From Deltaproteobacteria bacterium (GTDB taxonomy: Bacteria > Myxococcota_A > Polyangia > DRWM01 > JAAZOP01): a stretch of 64,000 bases of DNA. The stretch spans positions 60,245 to 124,244 of the forward strand of contig JACRCX010000159.1 in NCBI GenBank assembly GCA_016218815.1, given 5' to 3'. The notes beneath the pieces were generated by a model that worked only from the letters and a program-made list of their open reading frames with translations, searched no databases and was not told the DNA's origin. The position numbers and the translations under genes are program-made. Positions 16,689 through 25,900 of the stretch are shown here, piece by piece; position 1 is the first letter of the stretch, and the number at the start of each line of letters is the position of its first letter.

Positions 16689-18413
16689 ATGCGCGCAGCG
16701 TTGATCGCGGCCTTCGTCGCCTTCGTCGCCTGGGGATGCGGGCACGACTGGTCCGCTGCGGGCGACACGGGAACCGAGTCGGGTCCCGGCGACGCCGAAG
16801 ACCTCGTCCCGGATGAGCCCGGAGCGGACGGCGACGCGGCTGCGGGCGGCGACGACTCGTCGCCGGCGGACGATGGGACGCCCGACGGCGACGAGACGAG
16901 GCCGGAGGCCGACGCCGGGGACGGCGGCGAGGAGGACGGGGGGCCGGAGTGCACGGACGGCGCGGACTGCGACGACAGCGACCCCTGCACGCTCGACCGC
17001 TGCGGCGCGGACGGCCGGTGCGGCCACGAGCCGGCGGACGACGACACGCCCTGCGGCCCGGCTTCGATCTGCTGCGGCGGGGCCTGCGTTGATGCGCTCG
17101 ACCCTGCTCACTGCCTTGCCTGCGACAAGACCTGCGCGCCCGGCCCGCACGGCGCGGCGCTCTGCCTCCCGTCGGGATGTGGCCTGTCCTGCGAACCCGG
17201 GTGGGGCCACTGCAACGCGGATCTGACGGACGGCTGCGAGGCCACGCTGACGGACGACGAGTCGCACTGCGGCGGCTGCGGCACGAGCTGCGCCGAGCAG
17301 GAATCGTGCGTCGCTTCGTCGTGCGTCCCGAGCTGGCGGCCGGTGACCGATGCCGGTGCACCGACGGGGCGGCGCCATCACCGCGCGAGCTGGACGGGGA
17401 CGGAGATGATCGTCTGGGGCGGCACTTCCGGGAGTGCGCTGCGCGACGGCGGGCGCTACCGGCCGGCGGACGGCACGTGGGCGACGATGGCCGCGGCGCC
17501 CGGGGCGATGGATGCGCGCTACCGCCACGCCCAGGAATGGACGGGAACAGAGCTGATCGTCTGGGGCGGCACGCGCGGCGGGGGTCTGGACCTTCCGGCG
17601 AACGGCGGAGGCCTGTACGACCCGGCCGGCAATACGTGGACCAACATGGACGGCGGCACGATCGAGCGGTCCTCGCTCACCTCCGTCTGGACCGGCACGG
17701 AGATGCTCGTGTGGGGCGGGCTGGTCACCTGGCCGACGGCGGTGCGCGACGACGGCGTCCGCTACGACCCCGTGGCCGACAACTGGGACCCGCTTCCGCC
17801 GATGAGCTGGAGCAGCCCTCGCTGGTCGGCCGTCGCGGTCTGGACCGGGACGGAGATGCTCGTCTGGGGCGGCTGGCGCGACACGACCGGCAGACCGTCG
17901 GCGACGGGCGATCGGTTCGATCCGACGGCCGACGCGTGGCGCGCGATGTCGGTGACGGGTGCTCCCGCCGCCCGCGGAGCCGCAACGGCCGTCTGGACCG
18001 GGACCGAGCTGCTGGTGTGGGGCGGCGCGACCGACGACGCCGTGGGTTCCGCGCCTTCGGGCAGCCTGGGCGACGGCGGCACGTACGACCCGGCTGCCGA
18101 TGCGTGGCGGGCCATCTCCACCATCGGGGCGCCGAGCGCCCGGCACCACCATTCGGCGGCGTGGACGGGGACCCGGATGCTCGTCTGGGGCGGCCAGCTC
18201 GCCAACGGCGATCCGGCACTGGGCGATGGCGGCGCCTACGACCCCGCGACCGACACGTGGACCCCGATCACCCTTCTTGGGGCGCCGTCCGCCCGCCGCG
18301 GCCACACGGCGATCTGGACGGGCACGGAGATGGTCGTCTGGGGCGGCTCGACCGTCACGAGTAGCGCGACGGTCTACTACCGCGACGGCGGCCGGTACAC
18401 GCCGCGCGAGTAG
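16689..18413 (+). CDS. Kelch-repeat lipoprotein with Cys-rich stalk
   Basis: 574 aa from ATG 16689; the first in-frame ATG, 18 bp upstream, is unlikely because the signal peptide MRAALIAAF begins here. Lipobox VAWGC, then an acidic Asp/Glu/Gly linker to about residue 75. A Cys-rich segment follows (CTDGADCDDSDPC..., DGCEATL...HCGGCGTSC), a pattern common in myxobacterial surface proteins. From about residue 215 there are seven units of W-T-G-T-E-M-x-V-W-G-G...YDP..D.W, the Kelch/galactose-oxidase-type blade repeat, predicting a closed propeller. Probably a surface-displayed binding protein. Confidence 0.87.
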   Translation: MRAALIAAFVAFVAWGCGHDWSAAGDTGTESGPGDAEDLVPDEPGADGDAAAGGDDSSPADDGTPDGDETRPEADAGDGGEEDGGPECTDGADCDDSDPCTLDRCGADGRCGHEPADDDTPCGPASICCGGACVDALDPAHCLACDKTCAPGPHGAALCLPSGCGLSCEPGWGHCNADLTDGCEATLTDDESHCGGCGTSCAEQESCVASSCVPSWRPVTDAGAPTGRRHHRASWTGTEMIVWGGTSGSALRDGGRYRPADGTWATMAAAPGAMDARYRHAQEWTGTELIVWGGTRGGGLDLPANGGGLYDPAGNTWTNMDGGTIERSSLTSVWTGTEMLVWGGLVTWPTAVRDDGVRYDPVADNWDPLPPMSWSSPRWSAVAVWTGTEMLVWGGWRDTTGRPSATGDRFDPTADAWRAMSVTGAPAARGAATAVWTGTELLVWGGATDDAVGSAPSGSLGDGGTYDPAADAWRAISTIGAPSARHHHSAAWTGTRMLVWGGQLANGDPALGDGGAYDPATDTWTPITLLGAPSARRGHTAIWTGTEMVVWGGSTVTSSATVYYRDGGRYTPRE

Positions 18414-18433
18414 GTTCGCTTCCCTCTTGCGGC

Positions 18434-18478
18434 CCTTTGCGTCCTTTGCGTCCTCTTTGCGTTCTTTGCGCGAACTCC
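18434..18478. repeat. CTTTGCGTTC short repeat, intergenic copy
   Basis: Four imperfect CTTTGCGTCC-like units ending in TTTGCGCGAACTCC. The same unit and the same GCGAACTCC end occur inside the megasynthase gene at 21263-21303. Confidence 0.75.
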
Positions 18479-18489
18479 CCTGCCCGGCA

Positions 18490-18831
18490 TCATCGGCCGC
18501 CCACCCTGGCTCGCGGCCTTCGCTTGCGGACGCCCCACCGTTCGAGGAACTCGGCCAGCCAGCGCCGGTGCAGTGCGATGCCGCGTTTCTGGAACGCGGC
18601 CTCGAGGGCCGAGAGGCTCCCCCCCAGCTCGCGATAGGCGGCGGTGATCTCCGCGCGGTGGGCTTCGTACGGCGACACGCGCGGCCCGAGCGGCTCGTCG
18701 CCGCCGTCGCGACTCTTGAAGCGCGCGAGGACGGGGGAGTCGCCGAGCCGTTCGACCAGCAGACCGGCGAGCACTCTTCGGCCGGCCTCGGGCACGGAGC
18801 GGCAGAGGCGGGATGCATGTTTCAGAAACAT
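18490..18831 (-). CDS. Small protein with possible Fis-type helix-turn-helix
   Basis: 113 aa. The C-terminal part (about 60-105) reads ITAAYRELGGSLSALEAAF... followed by RRWLAEFLERWGV, resembling the two final helices of Fis/NtrC-type DNA-binding domains, then a basic tail. The N-terminal half is basic and helical. ATG 18831 lies inside a perfect 17-bp palindrome, which would fit an autoregulated DNA-binding protein. It sits beside a decayed toxin-antitoxin patch. The HTH assignment is by eye only, and no family is named. Confidence 0.5.
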   Translation of the reverse strand: MFLKHASRLCRSVPEAGRRVLAGLLVERLGDSPVLARFKSRDGGDEPLGPRVSPYEAHRAEITAAYRELGGSLSALEAAFQKRGIALHRRWLAEFLERWGVRKRRPRARVGGR

Positions 18832-18832
18832 G
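18816..18832. promoter_or_regulatory. Perfect 17-bp palindrome over a start codon
   Basis: CATGTTTC-A-GAAACATG has two 8-bp arms around one base and contains the start codon of the small HTH-like gene (18831-18829). It is AT-rich in a very GC-rich neighbourhood, as expected of an operator. It could equally act as an RNA hairpin hiding the start. Confidence 0.5.
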
Positions 18833-18921
18833 ATGTTTGTCGTGCATCGACGTGGGCCTGTTCGGCGTGCGCATCGAGGGCTGCCCGGACAGCGTACAGT
18901 TCACGCGGCAGCGTGCGGCGG

Positions 18922-19347
18922 TCACTTCCCTTCGGACGAGCCAAGCCCGATGGCGGTGTCCACGAGCTGAAGGACCTCGTTCGCCATGGCGATCGCGCCG
19001 CGCGCGTCGTCGGCGGAAAACGCCTCGGCCGGAATCCCGCCGGGCAGCCCGTTCGGGTAGCGCGTGGGAACGTAGAACTTGTCGAGCGGAGCGACGCGAG
19101 GCTGCAGATCCTTGAAACCGGCGTGGTGGTCGCCCGCCTCCCGGCACAGGTCCGCGACCGAGTGCCCCCAGGGATCCTCGTCCGCGACGACGAAGAGGAA
19201 CGCCTTGAGCGACTTCTCCGCCGCCTGTTACGCGACGAAACAGGCGAGGCTGTGGCGTCCGCCTTGCAGGCAGAACCGGGCATCGTCGATGTCCCGGCGG
19301 GCCTGTTCCTGCCAGCGCCGCCCCTCTTTCCGGCCGTCAGGCTGCAT
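18922..19347 (-). pseudogene. HEPN-domain gene interrupted by an in-frame TAA
   Basis: Reading from ATG 19347 gives a clear HEPN protein of 141 codons: helix 1 WQEQARRDIDDARFCL, then ACFVA-stop-QAAEKSLKAFLF, then a normal second half to TGA 18922. The stop TAA at 19230-19228 stands where homologues carry Gln (CAA) in the conserved F-x-A-Q-Q-A-A-E-K motif, so one C-to-T change explains it. Everything downstream remains in frame, so the decay is recent or the stop is a sequencing error. HEPN proteins of this type are toxins or partners of MNT nucleotidyltransferases; the MNT gene is immediately upstream and overlaps by 11 bp. Confidence 0.85.
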
Positions 19348-19681
19348 GCACCACCGTTCCCTCGCGCACCGCACGCGCCACGAACCGACTCTCCGTCTGC
19401 AGCGACGCGAACTCGTCGGGCGTGTACACCAGGATGTCGCAGGCGACGCGCGGGACCAGCAGCCTGTACATCTCGTCCAGCCGGTCGAGGAACCGCTTAT
19501 CCGTGCGCTGGACGACGATCAGGTCGAGATCGCTTCCGCGTTGGACCCGGTGGCCGGCGACCGAGCCGAAGACGATGACCCGCACGACGTCCGCACGACC
19601 GGCCAACACTGCGCTGATCCGGCGGAGTTCGTCCGCCAGCAACTGCTGCCGCGCGACGGCCTTGGCTCCGCCGTTCCTCAC
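19337..19681 (-). CDS. MNT-type nucleotidyltransferase (antitoxin partner of HEPN)
   Basis: 114 aa from GTG 19681; the start is tentative, and a long upstream open frame has no family similarity. The polymerase-beta-type motif is intact: VFGSVAGHRVQRGSDLDLIV has the GS and DxD metal ligands. Minimal nucleotidyltransferases of this type adenylylate and silence their HEPN RNase partner. Its last 11 bp overlap the HEPN start, the normal operon order. With the HEPN gene nonsense-mutated, this enzyme has probably lost its target. Confidence 0.82.
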   Translation of the reverse strand: MRNGGAKAVARQQLLADELRRISAVLAGRADVVRVIVFGSVAGHRVQRGSDLDLIVVQRTDKRFLDRLDEMYRLLVPRVACDILVYTPDEFASLQTESRFVARAVREGTVVHAA

Positions 19682-19754
19682 ACCCGCGAGTATCCGGCAA
19701 GCCGTCCCCGCCTGCAACGGGCAAAGACCGTCCATCGGCAGGCTCGGCCTCGGG

Positions 19755-19970
19755 ATGGACATACCCACCTTCCTCGAACGGCACGTCTCCGACCGCACGC
19801 TGGGCGTGGTGCCGATCGGGTTGGAGCACCTCGTCGCCTGCGACGACCTCCCGCTGCACCACAAGGATCCGTTCGATCGGATGATCGCGGCGCAGGCCAA
19901 GTCCCTCGGCCTGCCCGTCGCGACGTCCGATCCGACCTTCCCCAGCTACGGAATCAAGACGATCTGGTAG
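19755..19970 (+). pseudogene. C-terminal fragment of a PIN-domain (VapC-like) toxin
   Basis: About 71 codons. FLERHVSDRTLGVVPIG, LPLHHKDPFDRMIAAQAKS, LPVATSDPTFPSYGI and KTIW match the second half of PIN RNases, including the acidic DPFDR and ATSD residues. The N-terminal half with the first catalytic Asp is missing: upstream sequence in this frame is the reverse of the MNT gene. Similarity may begin slightly upstream of the ATG (GRLGLG). Therefore a truncated remnant, four bp from the megasynthase stop. Confidence 0.75.
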
Positions 19971-19973
19971 CGC

Positions 19974-22900
19974 TCAGCCGAGATACCCCCGTCGCGCCAA
20001 ACCGAAGGGCAACGGCACCGAGGGAACGGGGGCGGTCGCGGCAGCCGTTGGATCCACTTCCATCATGGCCCAGGCGGTGGCGACGGAGTCGTCGAGGACG
20101 TAGCGGGCGGTGAGGGTGCGGCCGCCGATGCTGGCCCGATGGGCCTCGGCCTCGCCGACCAGCGAGATCGTCGCCTCGCCGTCGCGCATCCCGGTGACGC
20201 GGACCTCGCGGGGGTCGACGGCCATGCCGACGCCCAGAGCCTTCGTCACGGCCTCCTTCAGCGTCCAAAGCACCGTCGCGCCGTCGCCGTTCAGGCCGAC
20301 CGCGTTCGACAGACGGACCTCGTCGTCCGTCAGCACGTGACGCACGAACGCCTCGTCCCGCGGCTCCACGCGCTCGACGTCGACGCCCACCCGGGTCCCG
20401 GAGTTCCGCGGCGCCAGCACCGCGATCGCCCTCCCCGCCCCATGCGAGATCGCCAGCAGCGGCAGCAGATGCTCGAGGTCCGTCCGGCCCGCCACGCGCA
20501 CCACCGGCGCGCCGCGGGGATCCGCCGCCACACCGATGTCCTTGTCCCGGATCGCTGCGCCCTCCGTCTCCAACAGGAAGGCCGACACCAGACGCTTGGC
20601 GGCGACACGCCCTCCCAGCCAATCGACGCGACGCTTGCGCGACCCGATCTGCCGGAACAGCGTCGCCTCGGCCGGCCCAAGGACCGCAACGGCCACCACG
20701 TCCGCACTCGCCGCCAGCACGTCCAGCCGCACGTCGACGCTCTCGGGCGAGTCGAGGAACGACGCCGGCGCCGGCCGCGCCCCGGCCAGCGGGCCGGTCT
20801 CGATCAGCACCACGTCGCGCAGCCGCTCGAACACCGTGCCGTCCTCGCCGAGCAGCTCGACGTCGAAGACGTGCACGCGCGCGCCGCTCCCCGAGGTCGA
20901 TTCCTCCTTGGCCCGCACGCGGACCACGATCTCCCGGCCGGGGGCCGGCGTCTCGAGACGCTCCGCGCGCCCGATCCCGTGCGGCAACGCGTTCACGCCG
21001 TGCCGGCACATCGCCCAGAGCCCGGCCGCCTGCAACGCGATCTCGCGCAGACGCGGCCCGCAGAGGTCCCCGAACGTCGCATCGGCTGCCGAGGGAGGGA
21101 TCACCGCACGCGCCACGAGCCCTTCCGGGCCGACGCGCGTCGCCGCCGTCAGCACCCGGAAGCTCGGACCGTGGAAGAAGTGCCGGTAGATCTCCGGCGC
21201 CTCGGGCCCGCGAGATTCCAGCACGCGCAGTTGGCCAAGCGGTTCGAGGGCGGGGGCCGCCCCCTTTGCGCTCCTTTGCGTTCTTGGCGCACTTTGCGCG
21301 AACTCCGGTCCGCCGTTGGACAGGCTGGCGGCCTTCGCCCGGAAGTGCACGGCCTCCAGCGCCCGACCCGTCGCCGCGGTCGAGCGCGACTCGAGCACGC
21401 ACTCGACGCCGTCCGCGCCGCGCTTCGCCCGGGCGACGACCGTCACGGGCCTGCCGGAGTGCGCCCGCACGGGGCGCTCGAACGACACGTTCTCCACGGC
21501 AAAGGGGCCCGCACCAAGGACACGGCGGGCAGCGAGGGTCATCAACTCCAGGCCGACGACGCCCGGCAGGACCGGGACGCCGTCGATCACGTGATCGAAG
21601 AGGAACGACTGCCGCTCCGGGTCGAGGACCAGCGAGACCTCGGCCTCGTCGACCGGTGCCACGAGTCCGAGGCCGGCTTCGTCAACCGAAGCGCGCCCTT
21701 CAGGGCGCGGCTCCCGCGGGTAGACAGCCGCGGGCTGAAGCCCGCGGTTCGGAAGCGAAGTACCTGTGACCGCGCGGGCCGGTTGCGACAGCACCGCGGC
21801 CGCGGGCGGCACGGCGACGCTTGCGGTCGCGCCCGCGATCCGGGGTTTCGCGAGCGCGCCGAGCTTCCCGCAGACGACGACTTCGCCGACGGCGCCGCGG
21901 TCGATGAGGTCCGCGGCCAGCGGCACGCCGATCTCCGGCGGCAAGAGGTCCACGCCGCGCTCGACGAGGATGGTGCGCATGCCGCCCGCGACGGCCATGC
22001 CGATGCCGTCCCAGCCGGTCCAATCGATGGCCAGCGCGCGCGTCGCCGGCTCGTTCGAGGTAATCTCCCACGCCAGGCGGGCGACGGTCTCGTTGGCGGC
22101 CGAGTAGTCGATCTGGCCCTCGTTGCCGAAGCGCCCGGCGACCGATCCGAAGACCGTGAAGAACGCCGGATGGTCGTCGCGGACGAGGGCCCACAGGTGC
22201 AGGGCGCCGAGCGCCTTGCCGCGAAAGACGCGGTCGAAGCCGGCCGCGGTCTTCGAGGCCAGGGGACGGCTCTCCTCGACCCCGGCGCCGTGGACGACGC
22301 CATCGATGCGGCCGAAGCGGCGCCGTACGCCGTCGAGCGCCCGCGCCACGGCGTCGCGATCCGAGAGATCGCACGACTCGTAATGGACCTCGGCGCCCGC
22401 GGCCCGGTACGCCACGAGCGCGGTCGCGGCGCCCTTCGCCCGGCGCAGCGGGGCCAACTCGGCGTCGACCCGCGCCGGCGTCACGCGCTCGCCGGTCGCC
22501 GCCAGCCGCTGCCGGATCGCGGCCCGCTCGGCCTCCAGATCCAGGTTCTCGGCGCCGTCCGGCGGACGCGCCACGATGTCCAGGACGGCGACGCGGCAGC
22601 GGTGCCGCCGGGCCAGCTCGGCGCCGATCGCGGCCGTGATCCCGCCGGCGCCGCCCGTCAGGACGACGACCGACTCGGGGCCGAGTCCCGGCGAGCCGGC
22701 CGAAGGGACCTCGCGCGCCAGCGCCGGCGAGCGCCTGCCGCCCGCCACGCCGACCTCGACCACGCCGTCCGGCGTCGCGGCCTCGTCCAGGATCGCCCCG
22801 ACCACGTCCGCGGCGCCGGCCAGCGGCGACACGTCGACGGCCTTGACCACCGCCTGCGCCCACTCGCGCGCCACGGCTTTGGTCGCGCCGGTGAGCGCGG

Positions 22901-25900
22901 CGCCCAGCGTGGAGCCCGCCGGGGCGGACCCGATGCCGCACGAGCCGCCGTTGCGGGTCAAGGTGATCAGGAACGAGTCGGCCACCGGCGTCCCGGCCTG
23001 CCGCTCGAAGGCCCGCGCCAGGTGGAAGAGGAACCGGACGCGGCCGTGGACCTGCGCCGCGTCGTCGCCCGGCGCGTCGGTGATGCCCAGCAGGTTGACG
23101 ATGCCGAGCGGGCGGTCGACGGCGAAGCAGAAGCCGAGCGCCGACTCGAGGTCGGCCTCGAGATCGGCGCCGTCGCCCGCCGGCTCGGCGTAGCGCAGCG
23201 GCAGCACCCGCACACCCCTGTGCCGCAGCTCGGATTCGAGCTCACGGGCCCGCGGGCCGCCGTCGCTCACCACGACCAGCGCGCGACCCGCGACAGACGC
23301 GGACCCCGCGGAGGGCGGCAGGCCCTCGTTGGCCACGCCCCAGACGCGGAAGCGGCCTCCGCCGAGATCGCCGAAATCGATGCTGGAGGGTTCCAGCCGC
23401 GCATCGTCCGCGGGCGGCGGGATGGCGGGCCGCACGCGGGCGGCAGGCCGGTCGGACTTCCGCGCGGCGTCGACCGCGCGGAGCGTGTGGCGCACGACGT
23501 GGGTCTCGGGTCGCGCGTAGCCGGTCATCGCGTGGAGCCAGGTCGCGTGCTTTGCGGCGTCGATGCGCCCGTCGAGGCGCTCAGCGACGCGGCGGTAGAG
23601 CGCGCAGGCGATCTGCGAGCCGAAGCCGGCGGCCAGGCGCAGGGCGTACTCGCACTCGTGCGGTCCGCCGCGCGAGAGGTTGAGGTCCCCCAGCTCGGGA
23701 TCGGGCTCGAGCAGGTTGGGGATCGGCGGCGCCTCGCCGCGCACCAGCGCGGTGAGCGCTACGGCGTCCTCCAGGCCCGCGCCCATCGGATGACCCGTGT
23801 AGCCCTTGGTGTTCGTGACCAGGACGTGCCGGGCGTTCTCTCCGAAGGCGCGGCGCAGGGCCGCGATCTCGGCCGAGGCGCTGCCGCCGCGGGCCGGGGT
23901 GTAGGTCTCGTGGGACATGAACAGGCAGCGCGCCGCCAGGTCGCTGCGGGCCAGCCCGTGCAGACGCTCGGCGTCGGCGACGAGCCCCTCGACCACCTCG
24001 GCCACGTGGCCGCTGTCCAGACGCAGGGCGTGGCCGCCGCTGTTGGCGCAACGGGTCGCCAGGACTTCCGCGAGCGGCATCACGCCGCGCTCGGCGCAGG
24101 CCTCGGCGGTCTCGACGATGAGCGCGACGGCGCCCATTCCGAGCAGCATGCCGTGGCGCCGGCGGTCGAACGGCAGCGCGGCGTCCTCGGCGCGCTCGTC
24201 CGTCGCCGCGGCGCCGGTGGCCAGGAAGCCCGACCCGATCCACGGCAGCAGGGCGTCGCTGGTCACGTCGTCGGCGCCGACGACGATGACGCGGCGGCAG
24301 CGGCCCGAGCGGATCCAGTCCTCCGCGGTGGCCAGCGCGAGCGACGTCGAGGCGCAGGCGGCGTTGACCTGGAGGTTGGGGCCAGTCGCGCCGGTGAACG
24401 CCGCGACCTGCGCGTGGCCCAACGCCAGGACCTCGAGCAGGAACGTCCTCGAGAACGACTTGTTCGCGCCGCCGTTGTTGCGCGACGCCATCTCGGAAGC
24501 GAAGCGGTCGTAGCCGGGGAAGGCCGAGGCGAAGATCACGCCGGTCTCGCGACCGACGGACTCGGGCAGCCGCCAGCCGGCGCCGACGAACCCGCCGTTG
24601 CGCGTGGGCCGCTTCGTTTCCACGAGCGGGAGGCCGGCCTCGCGCAGGGCCTCGACCGTGGCCGCCAGCGCCAGGCGCGAGGTCGCGTCGAGGGTGGCGT
24701 CCAGCTCTTCCGAGGCGCCGTAGTCCTCGACCAGACGCACGTCGTGGCCACGCGCGGCGAGGCGGATGACATCGGTGGTGTTCTTCACCGCGGTCATGGT
24801 CGGCTCGCCGTCGGCGGCCTTGACGACGCGGACGACGTTCTTGCGCACCATCTCCTCGCGCAGCGCTTCCGGGACGGAGTCGAACAGGGTCTCGCCGCGC
24901 AACAACCGATCGAAGTGCGCGGGGTCGAACGGGTCGTCGACGCCGGGCAGGCCGAGCGCGAGGCCGCTGACGACGACCGGGGTACGGGAGGGGCGGTCGA
25001 CGACGACGGGGGGCGGAGGGACCGACGCGGGGCGGGAGGGGGGGCGGGAGGGGGGGCGCGAGGGGGGGCGCGAGGGGGGGCGCGAGGAAGTTGTTGGTTC
25101 TTGGTTGTTGGTTGTTGGTTGAGAACCGGACCCCGTATCCGAACCGCGAGCTTCAGCGAGCGGACGGGTTCCGGCCGCAGCCACCCCGGAAGGCTGGTGG
25201 CTGGTGGCTCGTGGCTGGTGGAGGGAGGGGACCGGCTGCGAGCTACCAGCTACCAGCGACAGGCCAAGAGCACGCGAGCGTCCGTCGAGGTCGACGGGGA
25301 CGCCGTCGGCCCAGAGGGTGGCGAGGCCCTCGAGCAGCGAGCGGATCTCGCCGCGCTTGGGGAGGTTGGTCGTGCACGTCGTCACGTAGCGGCCGGCGAG
25401 GATCTCGGCGACGAAGCCGCTGAGTGCCTTCTTCGGGCCGCACTCGACGAAGATCGCGACCCCGGCCGCAGCCATGCGCTCGACGATTCCGATGAACTCG
25501 ACCGGCGAGGCGACCTGGCGGGCGAGCAGGGCACGGATGCCGTCGGGGGAATCCGGGTAGGGCTCGGCGTTGACGTTGGAGTAGACGGGAACGGCCGGTG
25601 TCCGCACGTCGGCCGCGTCGAGGACCGTGCGCAGCGGGACGGAGGCGGAGGCGACGACGGCGGAATGGAAGGCGTGGGAGACGGGAAGCCGCGTGTTCTG
25701 CACGCCGCGGGCGTCGAACAGCTCCATCGCCCGGCGGACGGCGTCGGTGGCGCCGGCGATGATCGTCTGCGAGGGCGAGTTCTTGTTGGCCGGAAGGACG
25801 TAGCCGTCGACCTGCCGCAGGACGTCCTCGACGACGCCGAGCGGCGCGGCGACCGCGGCCATCCACCCCGGGTCGCCGCCGGCAGGCGTTGCGGCGGCCA

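Noticed and set aside
25031..25088. Short regularly spaced repeats that might suggest a CRISPR array
   Set aside because: Units of 12 bp are contiguous without spacers and translate to an RPPS linker in the megasynthase.
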